A stretch of 64,000 nucleotides of DNA from Chitinophagaceae bacterium (GTDB lineage: Bacteria; Bacteroidota; Bacteroidia; Chitinophagales; Chitinophagaceae): contig JADJKL010000004.1 of the NCBI GenBank assembly GCA_016706055.1, forward strand, positions 1 through 64,000, read 5' to 3'. Position 1 is the first letter of the stretch; every line of letters starts with the position of its first letter. Below are positions 19,040 to 28,241 of the stretch, in pieces. Below the pieces are notes generated by a model that saw nothing but the letters and a program-made list of their open reading frames with translations, did not search any database and was not told the origin of the DNA. Both the position numbers and the translations under genes were made by a program.

Positions 19040-19139
19040 TTAGAGGTGATATTTAGCTTTTAAAGAAGCTATTAGTTCGATGAAATTTTGTTTCAGATAT
19101 TTCAAGTAATAATAATTTCGAACGTCTGGAACCACTCAT
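19040..19139 (-). pseudogene. 100-bp C-terminal remnant of a fourth paralogue
   Basis: Read on the minus strand, 19139 onward gives MSGSRRSKLLLLE in one frame and then, after a one-base shift, LKYLK...LIASLKAKYHL and a stop at 19040. This matches the C-terminal MNGSRRSKILILE...LKSKYHLK of the copy at 16700. The rest of the gene is gone; the next gene begins directly after it. It marks an earlier, longer tandem array. Confidence 0.65.
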
Positions 19140-19159
19140 AGTGTTTCCAATGTTTATGT

Positions 19160-20860
19160 TTACTGATTTTTATAGAAGCCTGCGTCAGCATATTTAGTTG
19201 CTGCTTGCAGCAATGCTGTGTATTCTTTTACTTTTTCAGCGTCACCTTTTTTAATGTAGAGTTGTTGCAGGCAATGATATATCAATGCACTTTTTGGAAA
19301 TCGCTGTAGAAGCTCATTATAGGTTTTAACAGCCTCATCGTATTTTCCTGCTTTTATTTGGGCGGTTCCAATGCTTATTGCCACCGGCCTGGCATATAAT
19401 GGAGGCTCTCCATACCCAAGATCTAATTCATTTTTGTGTGCTTTTTCCAGCATTTTTAGTGCCATATCATAATTACCCTGATGACTGGCTATGCATCCTT
19501 GTAGTTCCAAGCTGGCTGTATTAATGGTATTTTGATAACCTTCGTTTAGAGTGCTGTCTTGTCCAGTTTGTTTATGATTTCTCCATAACAAGGCATCTAG
19601 GTCGCTGGAATATTTCAAAGCAAGTGCTACATTATTTTTATCTAAAGCCGCCATGCCTTTTACAAAACAGATTAATGCACTTTTAAATTCTATGTTTTTA
19701 TAGCTGAAGACGCTGTCCTTATCTTTAATAGCTTCAAATTGTTCTGCTGCTTTATCCCAATTACCAAAAGCCATTTCCATTTTGCCGGGTGCCATTACAC
19801 CTTGGTTGAAAAACCTACCATCGTACACTTTTTTGCGGAGTTTGTTTATGGGCATATTTTTTAATCTTTCGGCGTAATATAACCCTTCATTATGCCGGCC
19901 ATCATGCACACAGTTATTAATAAGATAATTGATGTTGTGTATGTAATTCCAGTTGTCCACTTCTTCTACACCTTCATTTTTCATGTAGGCAGAATCAGTT
20001 TTAACAGAAGCTACAAAAGCATCATGTGCTCTTTTATAATCGCCAACCCTGTTGTAAATATGACCCGGCATATGTACAATGTGTCCTGACAAAGGAGCTA
20101 AAGAAGTTAATATGTCTGCACTAGCCAAGGCTCTTTCAGGACAACAATGTTCCATCAAATGAATCCAGTAATGATGAAAGCCATGATTGTTTGGCGCTGC
20201 TCTTTGCACATCTTTCAATAAAAATTCGCTGTACATCTGGCCTTCCATTGGATTCATGTCTGTATCAAAGCCACTCATTTTATTTAATGCTAAAAATAAT
20301 TTTGCATCAATATCATCCGGAAATTTATGTACGATCAGCTCTAATTTTTTAATAACCTCTGGAAAGGATGCTTCTTTCAACGAATCTTTAAGTATACCAA
20401 TCTCCGCATATAATTTTTCTCTTTCATTGGCTTTGGGTAATAATTTTTTTAATTGCGCAACAGCTGTGATTTTATTGTGTTTATAGATGCTGTCTTCATC
20501 TGGCCCAAGTGTTTGCAATAAACCCCAGTAGGGCATAATGGCATTGGAATCATTTTTTATCGCCTCTTTAAATGCACGGTAGGCTTCAAAATCCCAGAAG
20601 TCGTGCAGCAGAGAAACACCCTGGTTAAAATAGGCTTTTGTTTTTTCCGATTTAGATTCAATCTTCATATCAGAGTTACCAATACCACTCATAAGTTTCG
20701 GGGCCGGCAAATTATGAATATAAAAAATCTGTGCTCTGCCAGCCTGCATGTGGGCTAAATGATTGTGGTTAGATTTTTTAGAATCATCAGCATGTTGATC
20801 ATGTTGGGCAAAACTGTAAATCGGTAATAGAAGGGTGATGAAAATAGCAATTTGTTTCAT
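19160..20860 (-). CDS. Exported TPR repeat protein
   Basis: About 566 residues from the ATG at 20860; a longer frame reaches 20974, but only the inner start gives a good signal peptide (KQIAIFITLLLPIYSFAQ). After a His/Asp-rich stretch (HDQHADDSKKSNHNH) come TPR-like pairs along the whole length (YFNQGVSLLHDFWDFEAYRAFKEA, GHIYNRVGDYKRAHDAF, AQIKAGKYDEAVKTYNELL). Several conserved His in HHYWIHLMEH...HMPGHIYNR stand out and could bind metal. The role is unknown; related exported proteins are common in Bacteroidota. Confidence 0.75.
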   Translation of the reverse strand: MKQIAIFITLLLPIYSFAQHDQHADDSKKSNHNHLAHMQAGRAQIFYIHNLPAPKLMSGIGNSDMKIESKSEKTKAYFNQGVSLLHDFWDFEAYRAFKEAIKNDSNAIMPYWGLLQTLGPDEDSIYKHNKITAVAQLKKLLPKANEREKLYAEIGILKDSLKEASFPEVIKKLELIVHKFPDDIDAKLFLALNKMSGFDTDMNPMEGQMYSEFLLKDVQRAAPNNHGFHHYWIHLMEHCCPERALASADILTSLAPLSGHIVHMPGHIYNRVGDYKRAHDAFVASVKTDSAYMKNEGVEEVDNWNYIHNINYLINNCVHDGRHNEGLYYAERLKNMPINKLRKKVYDGRFFNQGVMAPGKMEMAFGNWDKAAEQFEAIKDKDSVFSYKNIEFKSALICFVKGMAALDKNNVALALKYSSDLDALLWRNHKQTGQDSTLNEGYQNTINTASLELQGCIASHQGNYDMALKMLEKAHKNELDLGYGEPPLYARPVAISIGTAQIKAGKYDEAVKTYNELLQRFPKSALIYHCLQQLYIKKGDAEKVKEYTALLQAATKYADAGFYKNQ

Positions 20861-20986
20861 GTTGGTTTTTTGGTTGCTAAATTTACCGAAATCTTTTTCA
20901 GTTTTCGAATGAATTAACTCTAAGGCGAATAAAGGAACCTTTTTTTGTAAGGCAATGAAAGCCTTACAGACCATTTGTGAAGAAAT

Positions 20987-21748
20987 TTATTCCTCTTCTT
21001 TAAATAAAGCGTCTGGCGGAAGGCCTTTCTGGAAGCGATTGTAAGCTTGTTTTATGTATAACTGAAAATCGTAGTCGCCGGAATATTTTGTAAATAAATA
21101 AGATGGGCGGAATACTCTCATAAAACTATCCAGCGCATTGCCATCTAAGGAAGTAAGACGGCGTACTAATGCTTTACTGAAACGATGTAATACAAAATTA
21201 TCTTCCTCTTCTTGCAACAAACGTTTTTGGAAAGAGGCCATACTTCTATTTCGCTTAAAGCGGAATATATTGATAATCTCATCCAGATCAAAACCAACAC
21301 CTGCACCAAATGAGGAACTAGTAGTTTTCAGTCCTGGTTTTTCGTAATTGAAAATTTTGGCATAATCTACTCTGTTCTGAATAGAATCCTGCCGGTAATT
21401 TTTCAACTTTATTTTTACTTCTTTCATCACTGGCACATTTACCTGCAATGAAATATCGAAGCTCATTGGGTTAGCTATTTTTAGTACAGGAAATTTGATT
21501 GTTGGTTTATTAAGATAACTAAACCAGATAGAATCTTTTTCCGAAACCTCAATCACATAATTGCCTTCGGTGTTTGTAACAACGCCTTCGCCGGAAGTGC
21601 TGAGTACTGTTACAGCTTCCATAGGATGGTTTCTGGAACTGTCGTACACCGTTCCTCTTATTTTATATAATTGAGCACTTGCTGAAATGGTAGTTCCCAG
21701 AAATGTAATTACAGTAATTAGTAATATGTAGAAATTTCGCAGATGCAA
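20987..21748 (-). CDS. Secreted protein with carboxypeptidase-like regulatory domain
   Basis: 253 residues with a signal peptide ending near SASAQ. Residues 27-95 form a CarboxypepD_reg-like beta-sandwich: YKIRGTVYDSSRNHPMEAVTVLST...GVVTNTEGNYVIEV. The rest (a basic middle with KNYRQDS, then helices) is not recognised. Such domains often serve as surface or receptor-plug extensions in Bacteroidota; here it is a stand-alone protein. Ends in an acidic tail. Confidence 0.75.
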   Translation of the reverse strand: MHLRNFYILLITVITFLGTTISASAQLYKIRGTVYDSSRNHPMEAVTVLSTSGEGVVTNTEGNYVIEVSEKDSIWFSYLNKPTIKFPVLKIANPMSFDISLQVNVPVMKEVKIKLKNYRQDSIQNRVDYAKIFNYEKPGLKTTSSSFGAGVGFDLDEIINIFRFKRNRSMASFQKRLLQEEEDNFVLHRFSKALVRRLTSLDGNALDSFMRVFRPSYLFTKYSGDYDFQLYIKQAYNRFQKGLPPDALFKEEE

Positions 21749-21808
21749 TTTTTTATAATTGACGCAAGTAACAAAAGAAAATGCAAAAGGAACTGTAAAG
21801 TGTTTGTT

Positions 21809-22378
21809 TTAGGTTTGCAGAACAACCTCTTCTATCACTTTTGGATAATACTTATGCTCTAGTTGCAACACTTTAGCAGCCAATGAAGATGCTGTATCAT
21901 TTTCCTGAACCGAACATTTAGCCTGAAAAATAATATCACCATGATCATAATGTTCGTCAACAAAATGTATTGTAATGCCACTTTCTGTTTCTTTATTATC
22001 AATTACTGCCTGGTGTACATGTTGGCCATACATTCCTTTGCCGCCATACTTTGGTAATAAAGCCGGATGAATATTAATGATACGATCGGGAAATTTTTTA
22101 ATTAATGCAGTCGGAATTTTCCAAAGGAAGCCAGCAAGAATTATAAAATCTATTCCTGCCTCTTTTAATTCATCAGTAAAGGCATTGCCACGAAAAAATT
22201 TTTCTTTCTCCAATATTAAAGTTGGAATGGAAGACTGCGTTGCAATATTTAATACACCGGCATCAACTTTATTACTTACAATTAAAGAAACGGAAATGCT
22301 TTTGTGGTTTTTTAAATGATCAATAATCTTAGCGGCATTGCTACCTGTTCCCGAAGCAAAAATTGCAATTTTTTTCAC
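21809..22378 (-). CDS. purN: Phosphoribosylglycinamide formyltransferase
   Basis: Transfers a formyl group from 10-formyl-tetrahydrofolate to GAR in purine synthesis (cytosol). About 189 residues from the GTG at 22378, where the family start (V)KKIAIFASGTGSNAAKI fits; an upstream ATG at 22402 would add eight residues without family support. The catalytic Asn and His lie in INIHPALLP, and the catalytic Asp in YDHGDII. It stands alone, which is common for Bacteroidota. Confidence 0.93.
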   Translation of the reverse strand: MKKIAIFASGTGSNAAKIIDHLKNHKSISVSLIVSNKVDAGVLNIATQSSIPTLILEKEKFFRGNAFTDELKEAGIDFIILAGFLWKIPTALIKKFPDRIINIHPALLPKYGGKGMYGQHVHQAVIDNKETESGITIHFVDEHYDHGDIIFQAKCSVQENDTASSLAAKVLQLEHKYYPKVIEEVVLQT

Positions 22379-22448
22379 TGGGCAAATATACTTGCAATGC
22401 AACTGCCAATTTAATAGTAAAGAAAATTTATACTATCGGGTTGTTGCT

Positions 22449-22470
22449 CCCTCTCCTTTAGAGGAGAGGG
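22449..22470. repeat. CCCTCTCC hairpin of a dispersed Bacteroidota-type repeat
   Basis: CCCTCTCC-TTTAGA-GGAGAGGG is a perfect 8-bp stem, followed by GGGGTGAGGT. Related GGGTGAGGTG text is seen at 45765-45797 beside a similar hairpin and, inverted, at about 38966. It lies between two divergent genes (purN and the VOC gene). Confidence 0.6.
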
Positions 22471-22522
22471 TTGGGGTGAGGTGTCAAATATTGGCTAACC
22501 TGATTTTCAAATTAAAGATGAA

Positions 22523-22977
22523 ATGATAAAGGGACTTTACGAAACACATATTAATGTAACCAACCTGGAACGATCAATTGCTTTTATAAAGATGTGTTGG
22601 GTTTAGATTTTTGTCATAAAGAAGAAAAAAGAAGAATTGCTTTTTTCTGGATTGGCAAACCAAAAGAATTTATGCTTGGTATTTGGGAAAAACCAGTGGA
22701 AGAAATGGAGAAAAGGCATTTTGCTTTTCGTTGCGATGAAGAAGATATTTTAAACAGATCAATTAATTTTCTGAAAGAAAGAAATCTTGAGCCGTACAAT
22801 TTTTTAAAAGACGAAACACAAAAACCAATGGTATTTGCCTGGATGCCAGCATTGGCAATTTATTTTAACGATCCTGATGGAAATGTATTGGAGTTTATTG
22901 CAGTTTTGGAAGGCGAGGCAAAACCAGAACTAGGAGTAATTTCTTACGAAGAATGGAAGAAGGCTTCAAACACCTAA
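22523..22977 (+). CDS. VOC (glyoxalase/bleomycin-resistance) family protein, one frameshift
   Basis: About 151 residues after joining two frames. The ATG at 22523 begins IKGLYETHINVTNLERSIAF, which then shifts; restoring one T in the TTTT run near 22580 gives the expected YKDVLGLDF and the open frame to 22977. The VOC fold is shown by the paired beta-alpha-beta modules and the closing motif NDPDGNVLEFI, where the Glu is the usual metal ligand. Substrate unknown. The single-base loss in a homopolymer looks like a sequencing error. Confidence 0.8.
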
Positions 22978-23005
22978 AAAGAATAAAGCTATTTGAAATT
23001 TAAGA

Positions 23006-23317
23006 CTATTCTGACTTCTGACTTCCGATTTCCGACCTCTTTACAAACCCCATCTTAGCTCCAAGTTTTCTGATATAATTTATAAAAAATTTAAACTGAC
23101 CAAAGGGAAAGCTGACGAGGATTACGGCCATTGGCCAAATAATGGTAATAAGTAGTATATATATGATAGCCCAAAGCCAATCTTGTTGAATAGAAAGGAC
23201 ATTCATTATTTTTTTACCCACAAAACCGGTAAGACTACCGCCAATAGCAAATGTGCAAAGGATTAACACCAGTTGCGAGCCATTTACTTTCCATTTTTTT
23301 TGAAGACGATCGAACAT
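23006..23317 (-). CDS. DUF6787-like small membrane protein
   Basis: About 103 residues from the Met at 23317 (MFDRLQKKWKVNG), the conserved beginning of the family as I know it; longer starts add non-conserved residues. Two membrane segments are seen (residues about 17-38 and 52-75), with a basic C-terminus. No function is established. Confidence 0.65.
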   Translation of the reverse strand: MFDRLQKKWKVNGSQLVLILCTFAIGGSLTGFVGKKIMNVLSIQQDWLWAIIYILLITIIWPMAVILVSFPFGQFKFFINYIRKLGAKMGFVKRSEIGSQKSE

Positions 23318-23511
23318 CATTTTATTTATGAGGCGCAAAAATGCAGAAAAAACTACCAATGACAGTTAGTTCTGGTTACTTCTTTTCACATTCCACAGAA
23401 AACACCTCAATGCTGACGTATTTATGACAAATGAAATTAAGGAACTGGCAAAAAATCATAATAATCGCCTGAAAGCCTTACTGGTAGCGCCTCAAAAAAA
23501 AGTTAAACTGC

Positions 23512-23544
23512 TTGTGGATTTGTTAACTTCCTGACTTATTTTTG
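23512..23544 (+). promoter_or_regulatory. Possible promoter of the act/cox operon
   Basis: A Bacteroidota-type -7 box TAnnTTTG appears as TATTTTTG at 23537-23544, with a TTG at 23512-23514 (22-bp spacer, slightly longer than the usual 19-21). The first operon gene starts 49 bp downstream. Prediction from consensus only. Confidence 0.4.
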
Positions 23545-23593
23545 CGGCTGAGTAAAGGATTTTATCCACATTTTTTTAGAATCAATTGCGACT

Positions 23594-24862
23594 ATGATTC
23601 CCTGCAAACTAACCGGTAAGAGGCTAACAACTTTAATACTTTCTTTATTTGTTTTTACATTTATAAATAATGTTTCGGCAGCAGATATTCCGGCAGGAAA
23701 AGCATTGTTTATGGGCAAATGTGCCAGTTGCCATCAGGTGTTGAAGCCTGCCACTGGTCCGGCACTAGCTGGCTTAGAAGACAGGCATACTTGGGCAGAC
23801 CATAAAGAATTATTGAAATGGATTAATAACCCTGCAGCTTATTTAGCAAAAGACACTTATACCCAAGGTCTTTTGGCTCAATATAAATCAATGATGACGG
23901 GGTTTGCTGATATTACCCTTACAGATGTTGACAATATTGTAGCATATATTAATGATGCATCAGTTGTAAAAGAAAAAACTGGTGGTCCGGTTGATCCTCC
24001 AAAAACAAACAACAACGCAATCATTTTCGGCGTTATTTCCCTGATTTTGGCAATTATCGCTTTGATATTGATGCAGGTTAACAGTAACCTGAAGAAAATG
24101 TCTGACGATGCGGAAGGGATCAGCCGTCCAGAGCCAGTACCGTTCTATAAGAACAAAGTTTACATTACCATGTTTGCTTTGTTATTTTTTGCCATAGCTG
24201 GTTATTACCTAAGTAGTGCTGCAATTGGCTTAGGTCGTCAAAAAGATTATGAACCAGTTCAGCCTATATATTATTCTCATAAAGTACATGCTGGTATCAA
24301 TCAGATAAGCTGTTTGTATTGCCATGGCAATGCATGGGAAAGCAAACATGCTGCTATTCCTTCTGTAAATGTTTGTATGAATTGTCATAAGGCAATTGGA
24401 GAATATACCAAAGGGCCAACACTTTACGATAAAGAAGGAAATGAGATAAACGGTACGGCAGAAATAGCCAAATTATACAAGTATGCAGGCTTCGATCCTA
24501 ACAAACCAAACGATTGGGATCCCTCAAAAGCAAAACCAATTGAGTGGATCAAAATTCACAATCTTCCTGACCATGTTTACTTTAATCACTCACAGCATAT
24601 AAGAGCTGGTAAAGTACAGTGTCAGAGCTGCCATGGAGAAATAACTGCTATGGATGAAGTAAAGCAGGTTGCTGAATTAAGTATGGGCTGGTGTATCAAC
24701 TGTCACAGAGAAACGAAAGTTGATTTTAACTATACAGATAGCACAGGAAATAAGTTCTATAGCATATATGAGAAGTTTCATAATGATATAAAAAACCACA
24801 AAATGGATAGTGTAAGAGTTGAGCATATTGGTGGTTTAGAGTGTCAGAAATGTCATTACTAA
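23594..24862 (+). CDS. actA: Alternative complex III subunit A, hexahaem cytochrome c
   Basis: 422 residues, intact. A signal-like hydrophobic segment (10-28) is followed by a monohaem cytochrome domain (CASCH near residue 41) and then, after a membrane segment (about 136-156) and a second one (about 187-208), five more CxxCH motifs (CLYCH, CMNCH, CQSCH, CINCH, CQKCH). The five-haem part is the classical ActA; the extra N-terminal haem domain is the fused form common in Bacteroidota. Passes electrons from quinol to the terminal oxidase at the outer face of the inner membrane. First gene of a 17-kb plus-strand operon. Confidence 0.92.
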   Translation: MIPCKLTGKRLTTLILSLFVFTFINNVSAADIPAGKALFMGKCASCHQVLKPATGPALAGLEDRHTWADHKELLKWINNPAAYLAKDTYTQGLLAQYKSMMTGFADITLTDVDNIVAYINDASVVKEKTGGPVDPPKTNNNAIIFGVISLILAIIALILMQVNSNLKKMSDDAEGISRPEPVPFYKNKVYITMFALLFFAIAGYYLSSAAIGLGRQKDYEPVQPIYYSHKVHAGINQISCLYCHGNAWESKHAAIPSVNVCMNCHKAIGEYTKGPTLYDKEGNEINGTAEIAKLYKYAGFDPNKPNDWDPSKAKPIEWIKIHNLPDHVYFNHSQHIRAGKVQCQSCHGEITAMDEVKQVAELSMGWCINCHRETKVDFNYTDSTGNKFYSIYEKFHNDIKNHKMDSVRVEHIGGLECQKCHY

Positions 24863-24871
24863 TACAAATAA

Positions 24872-24957
24872 GCAGTTGGCAGTTTGCAGTTAACTGTCGC
24901 CGTTTTATTAAGGATGTTTGAAATAAATTCAGATGGCAACTGCAAATTGCCAACTGC
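24872..24957. repeat. Imperfect inverted repeat in the actA-actB spacer
   Basis: A 20-base arm at 24872-24891 (GCAGTTGGCAGTTTGCAGTT) pairs with 24938-24957 with one mismatch, with 46 bases between. Such GCAGTTGGCAGTTTGCAG text is a dispersed intergenic repeat of related genomes. It could form an mRNA hairpin within the operon. Confidence 0.6.
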
Positions 24958-24972
24958 TAACTGGGAAATTAT

Positions 24973-27900
24973 ATGAGTCAAAACAAATACTGGCAAAGTT
25001 TCGGAGAAGTGAACGACCCGGAGAATCTTAAAAATCTCTCTCAGGATGAGTTTCTAGAGGAACTACCTTTCGAAGGCTTTGATGATAAAGGGTTGATAGA
25101 TGCCAAAGCTCCCGCAGAGATTTCTTAAAGTATCTCGGATTTAGTACTGCTGCTGCTACATTGGCCGCCAGTTGTAAAATACCGGTTAAGAAAGCAATTC
25201 CTTATGCAAACAAGCCAGAAAATTTGGTTCCGGGTGTTGCCAAATTCTATGCAACTACTTATGTGCAGGATGGAGATGTGGTACCTGTTTTGGCTAAAGT
25301 AAGAGATGGCCGTCCGATTAAGATTGAAGGAAATAAACTAGAAAATAATTCATTTGCTCAAGGTGGTACATCTGCAAGAGCTCAGGCTTCTGTGCTTGAC
25401 TTGTATGATATGTACAGAGCAAAATTTCCTTTACATAAAGTAAAAGATAAATTTGAAGAGGTTCCAACCTTCGAACAATTTGATAAGTTAGTTGGCGATG
25501 CAATGAAAGCAGCAGGCGGTTCTGTTGTGTTATTGACATCAACAATCGTTTCTCCTTCTACAAAAGAAATAATTGCAAAGTTTCCGAACTTAAAGCATAT
25601 TCAATACGATGCTGTTTCTTACAGCGGTATGATACTGGCGAACGAAGCCAGCGGATTTGGTAGAAAAATTCCTTCTTACAATTTTAGCGCAGCTAAAGTA
25701 ATTGTGAGTTTAGGTGCTGATTTCTTAGGAACATGGCTTAGCCCGGTTGAATTTGCAAAAGGATATTCCAAAGGAAGAAAGATTGATGAGAAGAATCCTT
25801 CCATGAGCAAGCATTACCATTTCGAAGGTCATTTAAGTATGACAGGCTCTAATGCTGATGAAAGATTCACCCACCGTCCTTCTGAAACAGGTGCTGTTGC
25901 TGTTGCTTTATTAGCAGAATTAGGTGGCGCAACGGCTCCATCAATTGCTGATGCAAAACTGGCAGCAGGCATTAAAAAAGTTGCAGCTGATCTTAAAGCA
26001 AATACTGGCGCAGCAATGGTTGTTAGCGGCAGCAACGATAAGAATATTCAGATCATTGTTAATGCAATTAATAATGTAATCGGTGCTTATGGTACAACGA
26101 TTGACTGGACTCGTCCTGTTAATTATCGCCAGGGAATTGATAGCGAATTTGCACAACTGGTTGCTGATATGGAAGCAGGTTCAATTGGCACAATAATGAT
26201 TCATGGTGCAAACCCTGCATACAACCATTACGATGCTGACAAATTCAAAGCAGCATTGAAGAAAGTGAAGCTAAGAGTTTCCTTCTCTGAAAAAATGGAT
26301 GAAACCGCTGAGCTGTGCGAATACGTTATTCCCAATCATCATTATTTAGAAAGCTGGGGAGATGCAGAACCAAAAGCTGGTATCATAAGTTTCCAACAGC
26401 CAACGATATATCCTTTATTTAAAACCCGTCCATTCCAGACTTCTTTATTAAGATGGGCAGGTGATACTAAAGACTACGAAACCTATTTTAAAGAATACTG
26501 GATTGGTAAATTAGGCGACGAAAACGCATTCAACACTGCATTACAAAATGGGGTTATTGAAAACGCAGCTGGCGGCGGTGCTTCTTATGGCGGTGGCGCA
26601 ACAGCAGCAGCAGAATCTGCAATAGCGGCTTACAAAAAAGGAACAGGAACTGAAGTTGTTTTGTATGAAAAAGTATCTATCGGTACTGGTGCACAAGCTG
26701 GCAATCCATGGTTACAAGAGTTACCAGATTCTGTTACTAAAGCTACCTGGGACAACTATGCTTTACTATCTATGGCAAAAGCTAAAGAGTTAGGCATTAA
26801 ATTAAATACTGATTACGAATATTATCCTGGCAAGCCTGTTATTAAAGTAACAATTGGTAAAAAAGAAATTGAAATTCCAATTCTTGTTTTGCCGGGTATG
26901 AATGCTGATACCATTGCTATTGCGGTTGGTTATGGTAGAAATGAATCAATCGGTAAAACAGTTGCAGGTGTTGGTGTAAACGTTTATCCGCTTGCTACAT
27001 TCAATGGAACAACGGTTGATAATTTTGCGACCGGAGCAACTCTTGAAAACCTACATAAGAAACAAAAGATTGCACAAACGCAAATACATAACTCTTACGA
27101 AGACCGCAAAGAAGTAGTAAGAGAAACTACATTGGCTACTTTTAAAAAGCATCCAAATGTAATTCCTGAATGGAGAGATGAATTAAGAGATGCATTTTAT
27201 CAAAATGCGAATAAAGATTTCCGTCAGGCAACTTTATATCCACAACATGATCAGCCGGGTATTAAGTGGGGCATGAGCATTGATATGAACTCCTGTAATG
27301 GATGTAATGCCTGTGTAATAGCTTGTCATGCTGAGAACAACGTTCCTGTTGTTGGTAAAAGTGAAGTATTGCGTTACCATGATATGCATTGGTTACGCAT
27401 TGATCGTTATTTCATTAGCGATCATGAAAATCCTGATGAACTAAAAGGTGTTGTGTTCCAGCCGATGATGTGTCAGCATTGCGATAATGCGCCTTGCGAA
27501 AACGTTTGCCCTGTTGCAGCTACTAATCATAGCTCTGAAGGAATAAATCAAATGGCTTATAACCGTTGTATCGGTACAAGATATTGTGCCAACAACTGTC
27601 CGTTTAAAGTACGTCGTTTTAACTGGGCTGATTATACAGGAGCAGACAGTTTCCCGAATAATCAGGATCAACAATTAGTAGGTAAATTGGATCCGGCTAT
27701 ATTCCAGATGAATGATGATCTTACCAGAATGGTATTGAATCCTGATGTTACGGTACGTAGCCGTGGTGTGATGGAGAAATGTTCTTTCTGTGTTCAGAAA
27801 TTACAAGCAGCGAAATTAGATGCGAAGAAAGAAAACAGAATATTGAATGATGGTGATGCACAAACTGCTTGTCAAACAGCTTGCCCTACAGATGCAATTG

Positions 27901-28169
27901 TATTCGGTAATGCGAATGACAAGAACAGTGCAATCAGCAAAGTGAGAGTAGACAATCATCAAAGAGGCTTCTATGTGCTGGAGCAATTGCATGTGTTACC
28001 GAATGTTACATACTTGGCTAAAGTGAGAAATACGGATGAGTTGATTGAAACTGAACAGCATGAAGAGGCTGATCATTCAGCAGCAGCAGAACATGATGCA
28101 TCAAATGGAGAACATAAAGCTGACAGCACATTGCCATCAGCAGTAAAACCAGAAGAAGCACAGCATTAA
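24973..28169 (+). CDS. actB: Alternative complex III subunit B, Fe-S/molybdopterin-like protein, one frameshift
   Basis: About 1,065 residues after joining frames. The ATG at 24973 starts a 50-residue leader; a C is missing in the CCC run near 25110, where restoring it gives the twin-arginine text PRRDFLKYLGFSTAAAT, so it is exported by Tat. Then comes a large molybdopterin-oxidoreductase-like domain, which in this family lacks the cofactor, and the ferredoxin-like part with four Cys clusters: CNGCNACVIAC near 27294, CQHCDNAPCENVC, CIGTRYCANNC and CSFC...CQTAC. These carry the [4Fe-4S] and [3Fe-4S] centres. The His/Glu-rich tail ends in EEAQH. Confidence 0.92.
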
Positions 28170-28241
28170 TAAAGTGAAATTGATTAGTGTAAAGGGGAGT
28201 TGTCATTTAGAAATTATTATTTGGAATTTTTATAATTAATT

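Noticed and set aside
23424..23534. 36-residue frame MTNEIKELAKNHNN... before actA
   Set aside because: It overlaps the predicted promoter, has no conserved partner in the window, and could be chance.
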